Under the pieces are notes generated by a model, which was given only the letters and a program-made list of their open reading frames with translations, was not told where the DNA came from and did not search any database. Shown here piece by piece: positions 1 to 9,152 of a DNA stretch of 44,667 bases. The position numbers and the translations under genes are program-made. The stretch lies in assembly GCF_017377655.1 (NCBI RefSeq), contig NZ_JAFREL010000088.1, positions 1 through 44,667 of the forward strand. Direction: 5' to 3'. Each line of letters begins with the position of its first letter. Positions within the stretch are counted from its first letter, which is position 1. Origin of the DNA: Candidatus Enterococcus ferrettii. Lineage in GTDB: Bacteria > Bacillota > Bacilli > Lactobacillales > Enterococcaceae.

Positions 1-227
1 AAGAAAAAGTTGAGAAAGATTAAACTTTTATGTAACCGTATAGTTTGTAAAGAAATTGAAATATGGATTTCAAGAAAAAGCGTAAAATTCCTATTGACTT
101 TAGTTTGGTTTGATGATAAAGCTATTAGAACTCTATGGAGATTAATGAAAATTATTCTATTTATATAAATGGCGTTATGGTAGTTCTTACAGTAAAATAT
201 AAGTTAGGAAAAAGGAGGAATTTATTT
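1..227. other. Upstream intergenic region of msrC
   Basis: AT-rich sequence with no convincing gene. A TTGACT hexamer at 94-99 could be a -35 element, but the hexamer 17 bases downstream (TAAAGC) is a poor -10. I therefore do not claim a mapped promoter. Confidence 0.4.
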
Positions 228-704
228 ATGACTTGGAGTAGTCAAGAGGAAAAAGAAGCTGCCTATCAGTTGATGCTAGAACAGCAAAAAGCATTGCTGG
301 AAGGAGAAACAGATTTAATTGCTAATTTAGCCAATTCTTCAGCCTTGTTGAAGCTGACTTTAAAAGATACGGTATTCTCCGGTTACTATCTTTTCAAAGA
401 TGGTGAACTCATTTTAGGCCCTTTTCAGGGAGGTGTATCTTGTGTACATATTCCGTTAGGAAAAGGTGTTTGCGGAGAAGCTGCTGAAAAAAATCAAACA
501 CTGATTGTTGAGGATGTGACTAATCACCCCAATTACATCGCTTGTGATTCGAAAGCAAAATCGGAAATCGTCGTACCCATGAAAAAAGGGAGCCAGCTGA
601 TTGGAGTTTTGGATTTAGATAGTTCGGAAATTGGTATGTATGATCAGATTGATCAGTTTTACTTAGAACAATACGTCACGTTATTGCTGCAAAATGTTGA
701 GTAA
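228..704 (+). CDS. msrC: Free methionine-(R)-sulfoxide reductase (GAF domain)
   Basis: A 158-residue single GAF-domain protein. The family reduces free methionine-R-sulfoxide in the cytoplasm using thioredoxin. Three cysteines are visible at residues 72, 82 and 106 (contexts [25 protein letters not shown]). Their spacing (+10, +24) equals that of Cys84, Cys94 and Cys118 in the E. coli enzyme, so the catalytic and resolving cysteines appear intact. The start is ATG 228, preceded by AAAGGAGG at 211-218. The frame stays open upstream to 135, but that extension lacks a ribosome binding site and would add 31 residues foreign to the family. The gene stands alone; no hairpin terminator was seen after it. 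Confidence 0.9.
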   Translation: MTWSSQEEKEAAYQLMLEQQKALLEGETDLIANLANSSALLKLTLKDTVFSGYYLFKDGELILGPFQGGVSCVHIPLGKGVCGEAAEKNQTLIVEDVTNHPNYIACDSKAKSEIVVPMKKGSQLIGVLDLDSSEIGMYDQIDQFYLEQYVTLLLQNVE

Positions 705-810
705 TGTTCAGATATAATCACTTTTTGAGGAAAAAAAGGATTAATGTAGTCTTTTAATCAGATTAATGGTACTATTAATGTGTAGTAAATACGTCCATTG
801 AGGTGATTAA

Positions 811-1038
811 ATGAATAAAGAAGCGATTATTGTTGGAGAAAATTATGAGTGTCGAAAACAAGATTTTGCCCGCCCGATTATTGGGGAAGTTTTACAGAAG
901 ACCGATGAAGGCTGTATCGTAAATGTGGAGCGGTTTTACGGATTAGATGCAGACAAAATTGACGAGGTTGACGGTAAAGTTTTAATTAGATACAACGAAG
1001 TAGCAGGAATTGTCTCTTCTAAGTGTTTTTTCAGTTAA
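811..1038 (+). CDS. Small orphan protein, paralogue of the protein at 44402-44620
   Basis: A 75-residue protein of unknown function with no signal peptide or membrane segment. It begins at ATG 811 behind GAGGTGAT. By eye it aligns along most of its length with the 72-residue protein at 44402: a G-x-x-Y-x-C-R motif near residue 10, a short I/V-rich strand, then I-V-N-V-x-x-Y, D-x-x-K, and L-I/V-R/K-Y-N/E-E-V/I near the end. The repeated beta-strand-like pattern suggests a small beta-barrel fold, but this is only inference. It ends just before a strong bidirectional terminator. Confidence 0.7.
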   Translation: MNKEAIIVGENYECRKQDFARPIIGEVLQKTDEGCIVNVERFYGLDADKIDEVDGKVLIRYNEVAGIVSSKCFFS

Positions 1039-1049
1039 ATAGATGATGC

Positions 1050-1098
1050 AAAACGAGTGTTTCTAGTCTTGACTATCAAGCAGAAACACTCGTTTTTT
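1050..1098. terminator. Bidirectional rho-independent terminator
   Basis: Perfect 15-base inverted repeat (AAAACGAGTGTTTCT at 1050-1064, its complement at 1082-1096) with a T-run on the plus side and an A-run on the other. It can serve the 811 gene and the convergent gene ending at 1097. Confidence 0.9.
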
Positions 1099-1315
1099 AA
1101 ATAGACAAATCATTTAAAAGCTTTAGTGCAGGCATTTCTTTAATTACTTGATTTTCCCGCTCTTTTGGTCTAGCTTCATCAGGCGTATTTTTATAGCGAT
1201 AATCTGTTATATTGCCTTTTTCATCATAATAAACCCAAATATCTTCATTTCCGATTTCATCTAGGTCACCTCTTAAATCTAACATTAAGTCGCTAATAGA
1301 ATCGTAATAGTTCAT
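1097..1315 (-). CDS. Small acidic hypothetical protein
   Basis: A 72-residue protein, rich in Asp, Glu and Tyr, starting MNYYDSISDLMLDLRGDL. I chose ATG 1315 because GGGAGGAAT lies just upstream; the frame stays open to 1372 but the extra 19 residues have no ribosome binding site. It includes a beta-hairpin-like stretch (IWVYYDEKGNITDYRY, residues about 26-41) and a charged tail. There is no signal peptide or membrane segment. I do not recognise a family. It is convergent with the 811 gene and divergent from the rhodanese gene. Confidence 0.6.
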   Translation of the reverse strand: MNYYDSISDLMLDLRGDLDEIGNEDIWVYYDEKGNITDYRYKNTPDEARPKERENQVIKEMPALKLLNDLSI

Positions 1316-1403
1316 AATTATTCCTCCCTCTCTATTGTAAAAAAAAATAAACGATTCAGCAAGTTGCTCCACAAAGAAAAGCGAGGTATGATCAAAATAG
1401 GAG

Positions 1404-2291
1404 GTGTTAATAACGAAATCTGATACTCATTTTTTTACCGATGCTAACGTGGCTTACCAGCTGCTGCAGAAGGGATATCAAGCTCTTGAGGTGGGAAGTC
1501 ACTCACGGATAATGGGACTTGACCATTTACCAGGTTCTTATTATCTAAATACAAATGAAATTGAATCCAAGGAGAACGGCTGGAACATTTTGTCGGCGGA
1601 ATCCTGTATGCGTGTGTTGAGTGATAAGGGGATCACCAGTAGCACCTCTTTATTAATTTATTCATCTAGTTTAAGTGCTGCTTGTCGTATTGCTTTTATT
1701 GCTTATTGGCTGGGACTTACAGATATAAAAATCTTGGAGGACGGCTTAGCTTCTTGGCAAAAGTTAAACTATCCATTGGAAAGCGACTGGACATCTTGCG
1801 AAAAAGCGAGTTCGTTTGGATTGCATGATCCTAAAAGGTCAGAAATTCTTATTTCTACTTCGGAGGATTTGCTGAAGGCCCAAAAAGACAACCCTAAGCT
1901 GGTTTTAGCCAGTGTAAGAAGTCTCACAGAATATCAAGGTACCACCAGTTGCTACGCTTATATTGAGCAAGCGGGTGAGCCAGCTGGAGCATTATGGGCT
2001 AAAGCAAGTTGTGGCAAGAATGATGTCGCTGATTTACTGACTTCAGAAAAGAAAATTAAACCTCTAGTCGACATTGCACAAGCTTGGAAAGCAAATGGGA
2101 TTACTAGGGGAAAAGAAGTGGTTTTTTATTGCGGAACCGGGTGGCGAGCGTCGGTGGCTTTCTTTATCGCTAAAGAGCTTGGCTGGCAAAGAGTACGACT
2201 ATTTGACGGCGGCTGGTATGATTGGAGTCAAAAGCATTCAGAGAACCCCAAAAAGTTCCCATTAAAAAATGACTCCTTAGGACATTCCTAA
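1404..2291 (+). CDS. Tandem-rhodanese sulfurtransferase (thiosulfate sulfurtransferase-like)
   Basis: About 293-295 residues with two rhodanese domains: an inactive N-terminal one (about 10-128) and a C-terminal one (about 148-285). The active-site loop CGTGWRAS at 243-250 is intact, so Cys243 should carry the persulfide. The family transfers sulfur from thiosulfate or mercaptopyruvate to a thiol acceptor or cyanide; the true acceptor here is unknown. The start is odd. AGGAGG at 1398-1403 directly abuts or overlaps the only canonical in-frame codon, GTG 1404. The codons at normal spacing are ATA (1410) and ACG (1413). An ATG at 1388 is out of frame and stops after 11 codons. The coordinate given is therefore provisional. 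The gene converges on isocitrate dehydrogenase. Confidence 0.8.
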   Translation: MLITKSDTHFFTDANVAYQLLQKGYQALEVGSHSRIMGLDHLPGSYYLNTNEIESKENGWNILSAESCMRVLSDKGITSSTSLLIYSSSLSAACRIAFIAYWLGLTDIKILEDGLASWQKLNYPLESDWTSCEKASSFGLHDPKRSEILISTSEDLLKAQKDNPKLVLASVRSLTEYQGTTSCYAYIEQAGEPAGALWAKASCGKNDVADLLTSEKKIKPLVDIAQAWKANGITRGKEVVFYCGTGWRASVAFFIAKELGWQRVRLFDGGWYDWSQKHSENPKKFPLKNDSLGHS

Positions 2292-2308
2292 AGAGTCATT
2301 TCTTTATT
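2268..2308. terminator. Terminator overlapping the end of the rhodanese gene
   Basis: Stem of about 14 bp with one mismatch: AATGACTCCTTAGG at 2268-2281 pairs with the arm at 2287-2300 around a 5-base loop, followed by a T-rich tail. The stop codon of the sulfurtransferase lies within it. It probably also serves the convergent icd gene. Confidence 0.8.
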
Positions 2309-3524
2309 TCATCAGTTTAATTAATTCTTTTGCAAACTCACTAGTTGAGACTTCTGGAATGTTTAATGCCTGAGCAAAATCCTTAGTAACAACTTTTTGT
2401 TCAAGAGCTGTTTCAATTGCCACAGTGATTTTTCGACTTGCTTCGTACCAGCCTAAATGATCTAGAAGCATAGTTGCTGAGAGCAAAAGCGAACAAGGAT
2501 TAGCATAGCCCTTGCCCGCAATATCAGGCGCTGTACCATGAGTCGCTTCAAAAATTGCATGGCCAGATTGATAATTGATATTGGCACCAGGTGAGATGCC
2601 GATACCGCCAACTTGAGCTGCTAGTGCATCCGAAATATAATCACCATTTAGGTTAGTCGTAGCAATCACTTGAAACTTCTCAGGGTACAAAAGAATTTGC
2701 TGCAGCAAATTATCTGCGATCACATCATCCACGATTACTTTTTTTTCTTCTTTGGCTGCTGCTAAGGCAGCATCTGCTGCCTCAACACTATTCTCAGCAG
2801 CAATTTTTTTATATTGGTTCATTGTGAATGCTTGAGAATATTTTTTTTCCAGTAAATCATATCCCCAGGATTTAAAGCCGCCTTCAGTAAACTTCATAAT
2901 ATTACCTTTGTGTACTAAAGTCAGACGAGTCAGTTTGTTTTCCACTGCATAATCCATTGCGGAACTGACCAATCGTTCACTGCCTTCTTTTGAGATTGGT
3001 TTAATTCCTAAGGAGCTGGTTTCTGGAAATCGGATTTTGTTGACCGATAAAGTGTCTCTAAGGAAAGCAAGTAATTTTTTTGCTTCGTCCGAGCCTGACG
3101 CAAATTCTATACCCGCATAGACATCCTCAGTATTTTCACGGAAAATAGTCATATTAGTTTTTTCAGGTTCTTTTAAAGGAGAAGGAACCCCTTTAAAATA
3201 GCGGACGGGGCGTACACAAGCATATAAATCGAGCGTTTGTCTCAATGCCACATTTAGCGAACGAATCCCACCACCAATTGGAGTGGTTAAAGGACCTTTG
3301 ATGGCTAATTTATGTTCTTGAATTGTAGCAACAGTCGCATCAGGAAGCCATTCGCCGGTTTGGTTGAAGGCTTTTTCACCAGCTAAAACTTCTAACCATT
3401 GAATTTTTTTATCTGAACCATAGCAAATTTCTAAAGAGGTATCTATAACCGCTTGCGTTGCCGCCCAGATTTCAGGTCCAATACCGTCGCCTTCAATGTA
3501 AGGAATAATTGGAGTGTTTGTCAT
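2304..3524 (-). CDS. icd: Isocitrate dehydrogenase, probably NAD-dependent
   Basis: A 406-residue homodimer-type isocitrate dehydrogenase that oxidatively decarboxylates isocitrate to 2-oxoglutarate. The substrate loop is [13 protein letters not shown], with Ser89 at the position of the phosphorylated Ser113 of E. coli. The coenzyme loop reads [15 protein letters not shown]: Asp334, Ile335 and Ala341 align with E. coli Lys344, Tyr345 and Val351, and Lys381 aligns with Tyr391. Asp/Ile/Ala/Lys is the combination known to favour NAD over NADP. ATG 3524 follows the aconitase stop codon with no gap; its ribosome binding site (GAGGAG) lies inside the aconitase 3' end, so translation is probably coupled. 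The length is normal for the family. Confidence 0.95.
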   Translation of the reverse strand: MTNTPIIPYIEGDGIGPEIWAATQAVIDTSLEICYGSDKKIQWLEVLAGEKAFNQTGEWLPDATVATIQEHKLAIKGPLTTPIGGGIRSLNVALRQTLDLYACVRPVRYFKGVPSPLKEPEKTNMTIFRENTEDVYAGIEFASGSDEAKKLLAFLRDTLSVNKIRFPETSSLGIKPISKEGSERLVSSAMDYAVENKLTRLTLVHKGNIMKFTEGGFKSWGYDLLEKKYSQAFTMNQYKKIAAENSVEAADAALAAAKEEKKVIVDDVIADNLLQQILLYPEKFQVIATTNLNGDYISDALAAQVGGIGISPGANINYQSGHAIFEATHGTAPDIAGKGYANPCSLLLSATMLLDHLGWYEASRKITVAIETALEQKVVTKDFAQALNIPEVSTSEFAKELIKLMK

Positions 3525-6185
3525 TTATTTTATCTCCTCAATCATCTTTTTACGAATAACCAATGGCAAGATCCCTTGGTTTTTCCAGTAGTCTACATCC
3601 GCTTTGGAATCAAAACGCAGTTTCGCTTGAAAGGTAATTGTTTTATCTTTTTCCGCCGTTACGTCCACCAGTTGATTAATAACTGGTTCTTCCGGCATAT
3701 CAATGGTAAAGGTTTCCGAACCGTCTAAGCCTAAGGTTTCTGCTGTTTCCCCCTCTAGATATTCCAAAGGCACAATGCCCATCATTACCAAGTTGCTCCG
3801 GTGAATTCTTTCGTAGCTTTCGGCAATAACGGCTTTAACACCAAGTAATGAAGTTCCTTTGGCAGCCCAGTCACGAGACGAGCCCATACCGTAGTCTTTG
3901 CCAGTCAAGATAACTGTGCCAATCTCATTTTTTTGATAGTCCATGGCCGCATCGTAAATACTCATTTCTTCCCCTGTTAATGCTGAACGTGTGTATCCAC
4001 CGGTAATATCGGGAGTTAACTGATTTTGAATGCGAATATTTCCGAAGGTTCCTCGCATCATAACTTCGTGATTTCCACGACGTGAACCATAAGAATTATA
4101 GTCCTTATAAGCCAATCCACGGTCTTTTAGGTATTGTCCGGCCGGTGAATTAAGAGAAATATTTCCGGCTGGGGAAATATGGTCGGTCGTTACAGAGTCT
4201 CCAAATTTTGCTAAAACCTTTAATCCACTTAATGAAGGAGGAGCGTCCAAAGTCTTGCTAAGGGTTTCAAAGAATGGCGGGTTTGCAATATAAGTTGATG
4301 CTTCATCCCAGCCATATGTGGCGCCTTCTGAAGTTTGGATTTGATTCCAGCGTTCATTGGATTGATACACATCTTCGTAAGCGGCTTGGTAATCATCTGG
4401 ATCTAGATGAGCATGAATATAGGCATCAATTTCCTCTTTACTTGGCCATAAATCCTCTAAGTAAACTGGACCATCTGCTGTCTCAGCAATCGGCTCAGTA
4501 GTTAAATCCTTTGTTACTGTACCAGCTAAAGCATAAGCGATAACTAGTGGTGGCGAAGCTAGATAATTGGCTTTAATCAATGGATGAATTCGACCTTCAA
4601 AGTTACGATTCCCTGATAGAACAGCTGAGACAACTAAATCATTTTCCTTCAAGGTTTGTTCAATTTCGTCAGATAGGGGACCAGAGTTCCCTATGCAAGT
4701 AGTACAACCGTAACCAACAATATCAAAACCTAACGATGCCAAAGGCTCCAGCAATTGGCCTTTTTCCAAATAGGAGGTTACAATTTTTGAACCTGGTGCC
4801 AAGGAGGTTTTGATGGTTGAAGGAACTTGAAGGCCCTTTTCAACAGCTTTTTTAGCTAATAGTCCAGCGGAGACCATTACACTTGGATTACTAGTGTTGG
4901 TACAACTGGTAATAGCAGCTAAAGCTAAGTCGCCTGTTTGCAGTTTATCATCCTCGTTAGTAACCGCCACTTTTTTATTTATCTCATGCTTAGACAAGCC
5001 AAAACCTTGAGGACCGCTTGGATTAGTCAAAGAGGCAGTAAAATTTTCTGCAACTTGGCCTAGAGGAATTCGATCCTGTGGACGTTTTGGTCCCGCTAAT
5101 GAGGAATTAATTTCGCCTAAGTCCAGCTGAATAATTCGCGTATAACTAGGTGTTTCTGTTCCATCATAGAATAGGTGATTTTCCTTAGCGTAAGTTTCAA
5201 CTAGTTTAATTTGATCAGGTGTTCGTCCAGTAACCCGCAAATAATTTAATGTTTCTTGGTCAATTGGACAGTAACCACAAGTTGCACCGTATTCTGGTGC
5301 CATGTTAGCAATGGTTGCTCGATCCGATAGACTTAATTTTTGATATCCCTCACCGAAATACTCTACAAATTTACCTACTACTTTTTCACTTCTTAACAGC
5401 TGTGTTAAGTGTAAAGCTAAATCAGTAGCAGTAGCTGTTGGTGACAAGGCACCAGTTAGTTGGACTCCAATAACTTCTGGTGTAGGAAAGAAAGATGCTT
5501 CACCTAAGATAGCGGCTTCTGCTTCGATCCCGCCAACTCCCCATCCTAGTACACCTAATCCATTAATCATGGTTGTATGAGAGTCTGTTCCTTCTAATGA
5601 ATCTGGGAATAGCCAGTTTTGTCCGTCTTTTAATTGTTTTAGGATGACATCAGAAAGAAATTCTAAGTTTACTTGATGGATAATTCCGGTTTCCGGTGGA
5701 ACGACATCAAAATTGTCAAAGGCTTGTTGTGCCCATTTTAAAAATTGGTAACGTTCGTGGTTCCGTTCAAATTCTTTTTCGGTATTGTAGGTTAAACTGT
5801 CTTGAGTCCCGGCACAATCAACCTGTACCGAGTGATCCACGACTAAAGTCACAGGGATTTCTGGATTGATATACTCGGCTTTTCCGCCAAGCTTCACCAC
5901 AGCATCCCGCATAGCTGCTAGATCAACAACGGCAGGTACGCCAGTGAAATCCTGGAGTATTACACGTGATGGTCGGAAAGGAATAACTCCCTCAGGATTC
6001 TGTGCATCGTATTCAATCAGCTCTTCCAAGGCTTCCAGTTCTTTATGACGGGCTAAACTCTCCAGCAAAACCCGGATGCTAAAGGGATAATTTGATAGCT
6101 CCTTACTATAGGAGGAAGCGACCGATGAAAGATCAAGATAGGTATATTGTTCGTTGTTGATGGTTAGTTGCTTTGTCCAGTTCAT
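3525..6185 (-). CDS. citB: Aconitate hydratase (AcnA/IRP family)
   Basis: An 886-residue aconitase that isomerises citrate to isocitrate in the cytoplasm. The three cysteine ligands of the [4Fe-4S] cluster are at 428 (TSCTNTSNP), 494 and 497 (GYGCTTCIGNSGP). Other family signatures include DSHTTMINGLGVLGWGVGG and, in the C-terminal swivel domain, GSSRDWAAKG. Length and motif order match full-length AcnA-type enzymes, with no truncation. ATG 6185 follows GAAGGGAAGG. It is the first gene of a two-gene operon with icd and is transcribed divergently from citrate synthase. The alternative name is acnA. Confidence 0.96.
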   Translation of the reverse strand: MNWTKQLTINNEQYTYLDLSSVASSYSKELSNYPFSIRVLLESLARHKELEALEELIEYDAQNPEGVIPFRPSRVILQDFTGVPAVVDLAAMRDAVVKLGGKAEYINPEIPVTLVVDHSVQVDCAGTQDSLTYNTEKEFERNHERYQFLKWAQQAFDNFDVVPPETGIIHQVNLEFLSDVILKQLKDGQNWLFPDSLEGTDSHTTMINGLGVLGWGVGGIEAEAAILGEASFFPTPEVIGVQLTGALSPTATATDLALHLTQLLRSEKVVGKFVEYFGEGYQKLSLSDRATIANMAPEYGATCGYCPIDQETLNYLRVTGRTPDQIKLVETYAKENHLFYDGTETPSYTRIIQLDLGEINSSLAGPKRPQDRIPLGQVAENFTASLTNPSGPQGFGLSKHEINKKVAVTNEDDKLQTGDLALAAITSCTNTSNPSVMVSAGLLAKKAVEKGLQVPSTIKTSLAPGSKIVTSYLEKGQLLEPLASLGFDIVGYGCTTCIGNSGPLSDEIEQTLKENDLVVSAVLSGNRNFEGRIHPLIKANYLASPPLVIAYALAGTVTKDLTTEPIAETADGPVYLEDLWPSKEEIDAYIHAHLDPDDYQAAYEDVYQSNERWNQIQTSEGATYGWDEASTYIANPPFFETLSKTLDAPPSLSGLKVLAKFGDSVTTDHISPAGNISLNSPAGQYLKDRGLAYKDYNSYGSRRGNHEVMMRGTFGNIRIQNQLTPDITGGYTRSALTGEEMSIYDAAMDYQKNEIGTVILTGKDYGMGSSRDWAAKGTSLLGVKAVIAESYERIHRSNLVMMGIVPLEYLEGETAETLGLDGSETFTIDMPEEPVINQLVDVTAEKDKTITFQAKLRFDSKADVDYWKNQGILPLVIRKKMIEEIK

Positions 6186-6230
6186 TTTGATAATCCTTCC
6201 CTTCTGTTATTGATACTTGCTTGTTGGTAT

Positions 6231-6259
6231 ATTATACGAAGAAAGAAAAAGAAAGTAAA
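6231..6259 (-). promoter_or_regulatory. Promoter for the aconitase-icd operon
   Basis: On the minus strand a perfect TATAAT (6231-6236) lies 17 bases downstream of TTTACT (6254-6259). It is 46 bases upstream of the citB start and is the only strong -10 in the divergent region on this strand. I found no convincing CcpA site beside it. Confidence 0.7.
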
Positions 6260-6295
6260 TGTCTTTATTAAAACTATTTCATTTTAAAATAATGG

Positions 6296-6304
6296 TGTTA
6301 TAAT
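6296..6304 (+). promoter_or_regulatory. Extended -10 promoter for citrate synthase
   Basis: TGTTATAAT is a perfect extended -10 (TGn-TATAAT). The -35 position (ATTTCA, 6276-6281) is weak, as is common with extended -10 promoters. It lies 49 bases before the citrate synthase ATG. Confidence 0.65.
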
Positions 6305-6353
6305 GTTTCTTGAATGAAAAACACCAGAAGTGGAAAGTTAGGAGGACATCAAC

Positions 6354-7697
6354 ATGTTAGATTTAGAGTTAATGGCGGAGGTATGCCGACAAAAGGATCA
6401 TTTAGACGCTTCCTTGTTCACGAAACATAATGTGAAAAGGGGCTTACGTGACTTAGATGGTAAAGGTGTACTAGCTGGATTAACCAATATATCGACGATT
6501 CATCCCCAAAAAATGGTAGGAGATCAAGTGATTTCTAATCGTGGGGAATTGCGTTACCGGGGAATTGACGTGAACGACTTGGTGAAGGGGTTTGTTTCAG
6601 AAGAGCGTCTAGGGTTTGAAGAAGTCAGTTATCTGTTATTATTTGGAGATCTTCCCACCAAAAAACAACTGCACGACTTTACTGAGACAATTGCTAAAAG
6701 ACGAACACTTCCAACAAACTTTGTACGGGATGTTATTATGAAGGCTCCTTCTCACAACATTATGAATATGATGTCTCGCAGTATCCTGACACTGGGATGT
6801 TATGACGATAAAACGGACGATATCAGTATTGAAAATGTTTTGGATCAAAGCCTGTCATTAATTAGTATTTTTCCGATGATTGCTGTGTACTCTTATCATG
6901 CCTACAATCATTATGCAAAAGGGGAAAGTATGTATATTCATCGCCCAGATGCATCTTTGAGCACAGCGGAAGCAATTTTGACGATGTTGCGGCCGGATAA
7001 GAAGTATACCTTCCAAGAAGCTCAGACTTTAGATATGGCACTTGTTCTACATATGGAACACGGAGGTGGTAACAACTCCACCTTTACAACACGGGTAGTT
7101 ACTTCAAGTGGAACGGATACATATTCAACCATAGCAGCAGCTTTAGGTTCGTTAAAAGGACCTAAACATGGTGGTGCGAATATCAAAGTAACGCAAATGA
7201 TGGATGATTTGAAGAATAATCTTAAAGATCCTGAGGACGACGAAGAAATTGCTGCTTACTTAGAAAAGATTTTGAGTAAGAAAGCTTTTGACAAACAAGG
7301 ATTGATTTACGGTATGGGGCATGCGATTTACGCAGAGTCTGATCCGCGTGCCGAAATTTTTAAACGTTATGTCGAAAAGCTGGCAAGTGAGAAGGGTGCC
7401 TGTGCTGAAGCGGATTTCAATCTTTATCGTAAAGTGGAACGAATAGCTCCAGAGGTTATCTCTAAACGACGCAAAGTATATAAGGGGGTTAGTGCTAACA
7501 TTGACTTCTTTAGTGGATTTGTTTACCACATGTTAGATTTGCCGCAAGAATTGTACACGCCAATGTTTGCAATTGCCAGAATTGTCGGTTGGTCTGCCCA
7601 TCGAATAGAGGAGCTGATTAATGTTCAAAAAATTATTCGTCCGGCTTATATGGAAGTTTCGACGGAGATGGATTACACCACAATTATTGATCGTTAA
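6354..7697 (+). CDS. citZ: Citrate synthase (long, clostridial-type)
   Basis: A 447-residue citrate synthase that condenses acetyl-CoA with oxaloacetate. Active-site histidines are visible at 236 (HMEHGGGNNSTF), 272 (GPKHGGANIK) and 323 (YGMGHAIY). The protein is about 70-80 residues longer than the usual Bacillus-type enzyme. The extra sequence lies mostly at the N terminus before the LRYRGIDVNDLV block; the segment NVKRGLRDLDGKGVLAGLT resembles the longer enzymes of clostridia and Bacteroidetes. A 2-methylcitrate synthase role cannot be excluded from sequence, but divergence from aconitase and icd argues for citrate synthesis. The start at 6354 has GGAGGA 7-12 bases upstream. Confidence 0.93.
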   Translation: MLDLELMAEVCRQKDHLDASLFTKHNVKRGLRDLDGKGVLAGLTNISTIHPQKMVGDQVISNRGELRYRGIDVNDLVKGFVSEERLGFEEVSYLLLFGDLPTKKQLHDFTETIAKRRTLPTNFVRDVIMKAPSHNIMNMMSRSILTLGCYDDKTDDISIENVLDQSLSLISIFPMIAVYSYHAYNHYAKGESMYIHRPDASLSTAEAILTMLRPDKKYTFQEAQTLDMALVLHMEHGGGNNSTFTTRVVTSSGTDTYSTIAAALGSLKGPKHGGANIKVTQMMDDLKNNLKDPEDDEEIAAYLEKILSKKAFDKQGLIYGMGHAIYAESDPRAEIFKRYVEKLASEKGACAEADFNLYRKVERIAPEVISKRRKVYKGVSANIDFFSGFVYHMLDLPQELYTPMFAIARIVGWSAHRIEELINVQKIIRPAYMEVSTEMDYTTIIDR

Positions 7698-7743
7698 AAA
7701 GTTAGTCTACATTTTTCACTATAATTTTTAATAGTATAAAAAG

Positions 7744-7779
7744 AGCGACCTGTTCGAGATTTGAACAGATCGCTTTTTT
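7744..7779. terminator. Terminator shared by citrate synthase and nox
   Basis: AGCGACCTGTTC (7744-7755) pairs with GAACAGATCGCT (7763-7774) with one mismatch, followed by TTTTT on the plus strand; an A-run lies before the first arm. It sits between two convergent genes. Confidence 0.9.
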
Positions 7780-7782
7780 AAA

Positions 7783-9117
7783 TTATTCAGCGCTTAATGC
7801 CGCCATGGTGATGTAATTATAAGGTTGGTTGAAGTGAGGTAAGAAGAAAATGTCCAATAGTTTCATTTTGTCGATAGTTACGCCTTCTTCAATTGCTAGG
7901 GAGAACATATGGATGCCCATAGCAATTTCTGCTGTGGTAGATGCTAATTGCGCACCTACAACTCGGCGAGAATCTTCTTCGTAAACGATACGAATCTTCA
8001 CATCATCGTTTTCTTTCATAAATCCAGGTTTTTGAGAGTCTTGGAAATCTGTATATTTTACTTTCAGACCATTTTTCTCAGCAGCTTCCACTGAAACACC
8101 AGTTGATACCATATTATAGCCAAAGATTGAGATACCGTTTGAACCTTGAACTCCGGTCGATTCCAATGGAGTGCCCCCGATATTGTGAGCTGCTACAATT
8201 CCGGAACGAACGGCATTAGTTGCTAAGGCAATATAAGTGGTTTTCTTCAATGCGTTTGAGTAAATTGTTGCACAGTCTCCTACAGCGTAAACTGAATCAT
8301 CACTGGTCTTTTGATGCAGGTCAACCAAGTAAGCACCATTAGCAAACAATTCTAAATGTTCTTTACCAAGTGCATTGTTTGGCAGGAAGCCGATAGCATT
8401 TATTACTAAATCAACTGGATATTCTCCTTTATCAGTAACAATGGCTTCAACTGTATCGCTACCTTTGTATTCGCGAGCAAGCTCGTTAAAGTGCAATTCA
8501 ATACCATGATCAGCTAGTACTTTATCCATATCATCTGTAAACCATTTATCGTAGTAATTTGGTAGAGAACGTCCTGCAGCATCAAACAATAGTACGTTTT
8601 TACCACGCCGTTTTGCTGCTTCAGCAATTTCGACACCAATGTAGCCAGCACCGATAACAGCAACTGTTTCAATAGTGTCTTTAGAAAGGATTTCATCCAC
8701 GGCTTGGCCGTCTTGGAATCGTTTCAAGAAATGGATGTTATTCAAGTCACGACCTGGTACGTTTGGTGAAATAGGTACAGAACCAGTAGCAAGAATTAAT
8801 TTGTCGTAGGATTCAACATAGCTTTCGCCATCTTTTTTGATCGCGTAAACTTCTTTTTTTGCGAAATCAATACGATCAACTGTTGTTTCCATAGATATTT
8901 TAGCGCCCTTTGCTTCAAAATCCTCTTTTTTCGTATAGAATAACCCTTCATATGAATCGATTTGGCGTCCCACCCAAAGTGCGGTTCCGCAACCTAAATA
9001 GCTTAAGTTGGTATTGCGGTCAATCATCACAACTTCCTGATCTTTGTAAGTATCCAATAACGTGTTTGCTGCAGCGATTCCTGCATGATTAGCTCCAATA
9101 ATTACTGTTTTAGACAT
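7783..9117 (-). CDS. nox: NADH oxidase (H2O-forming, Nox-2 type)
   Basis: A 444-residue FAD flavoprotein of the NADH oxidase/peroxidase branch of the pyridine nucleotide-disulfide reductase family. It regenerates NAD by reducing O2 to water in the cytoplasm. The FAD-binding motif is VIIGANHAG (residues 5-13). The redox-active Cys43 lies in NLSYLGCGTALW, the position of the sulfenic acid cysteine. The NADH-binding motif GAGYIGVEIAEAAKRRG comes next, then the second FAD motif VYAVGDCA and a dimerisation domain. ATG 9117 follows GAGAGG; the codon before it is TTG, which would add one Met. The peroxide-forming class is less likely, but sequence alone does not settle the product. It is monocistronic. 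Confidence 0.92.
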   Translation of the reverse strand: MSKTVIIGANHAGIAAANTLLDTYKDQEVVMIDRNTNLSYLGCGTALWVGRQIDSYEGLFYTKKEDFEAKGAKISMETTVDRIDFAKKEVYAIKKDGESYVESYDKLILATGSVPISPNVPGRDLNNIHFLKRFQDGQAVDEILSKDTIETVAVIGAGYIGVEIAEAAKRRGKNVLLFDAAGRSLPNYYDKWFTDDMDKVLADHGIELHFNELAREYKGSDTVEAIVTDKGEYPVDLVINAIGFLPNNALGKEHLELFANGAYLVDLHQKTSDDSVYAVGDCATIYSNALKKTTYIALATNAVRSGIVAAHNIGGTPLESTGVQGSNGISIFGYNMVSTGVSVEAAEKNGLKVKYTDFQDSQKPGFMKENDDVKIRIVYEEDSRRVVGAQLASTTAEIAMGIHMFSLAIEEGVTIDKMKLLDIFFLPHFNQPYNYITMAALSAE

Positions 9118-9152
9118 CAAAAAACCTCTCTTTCAAATAGTAGATAGAATCT

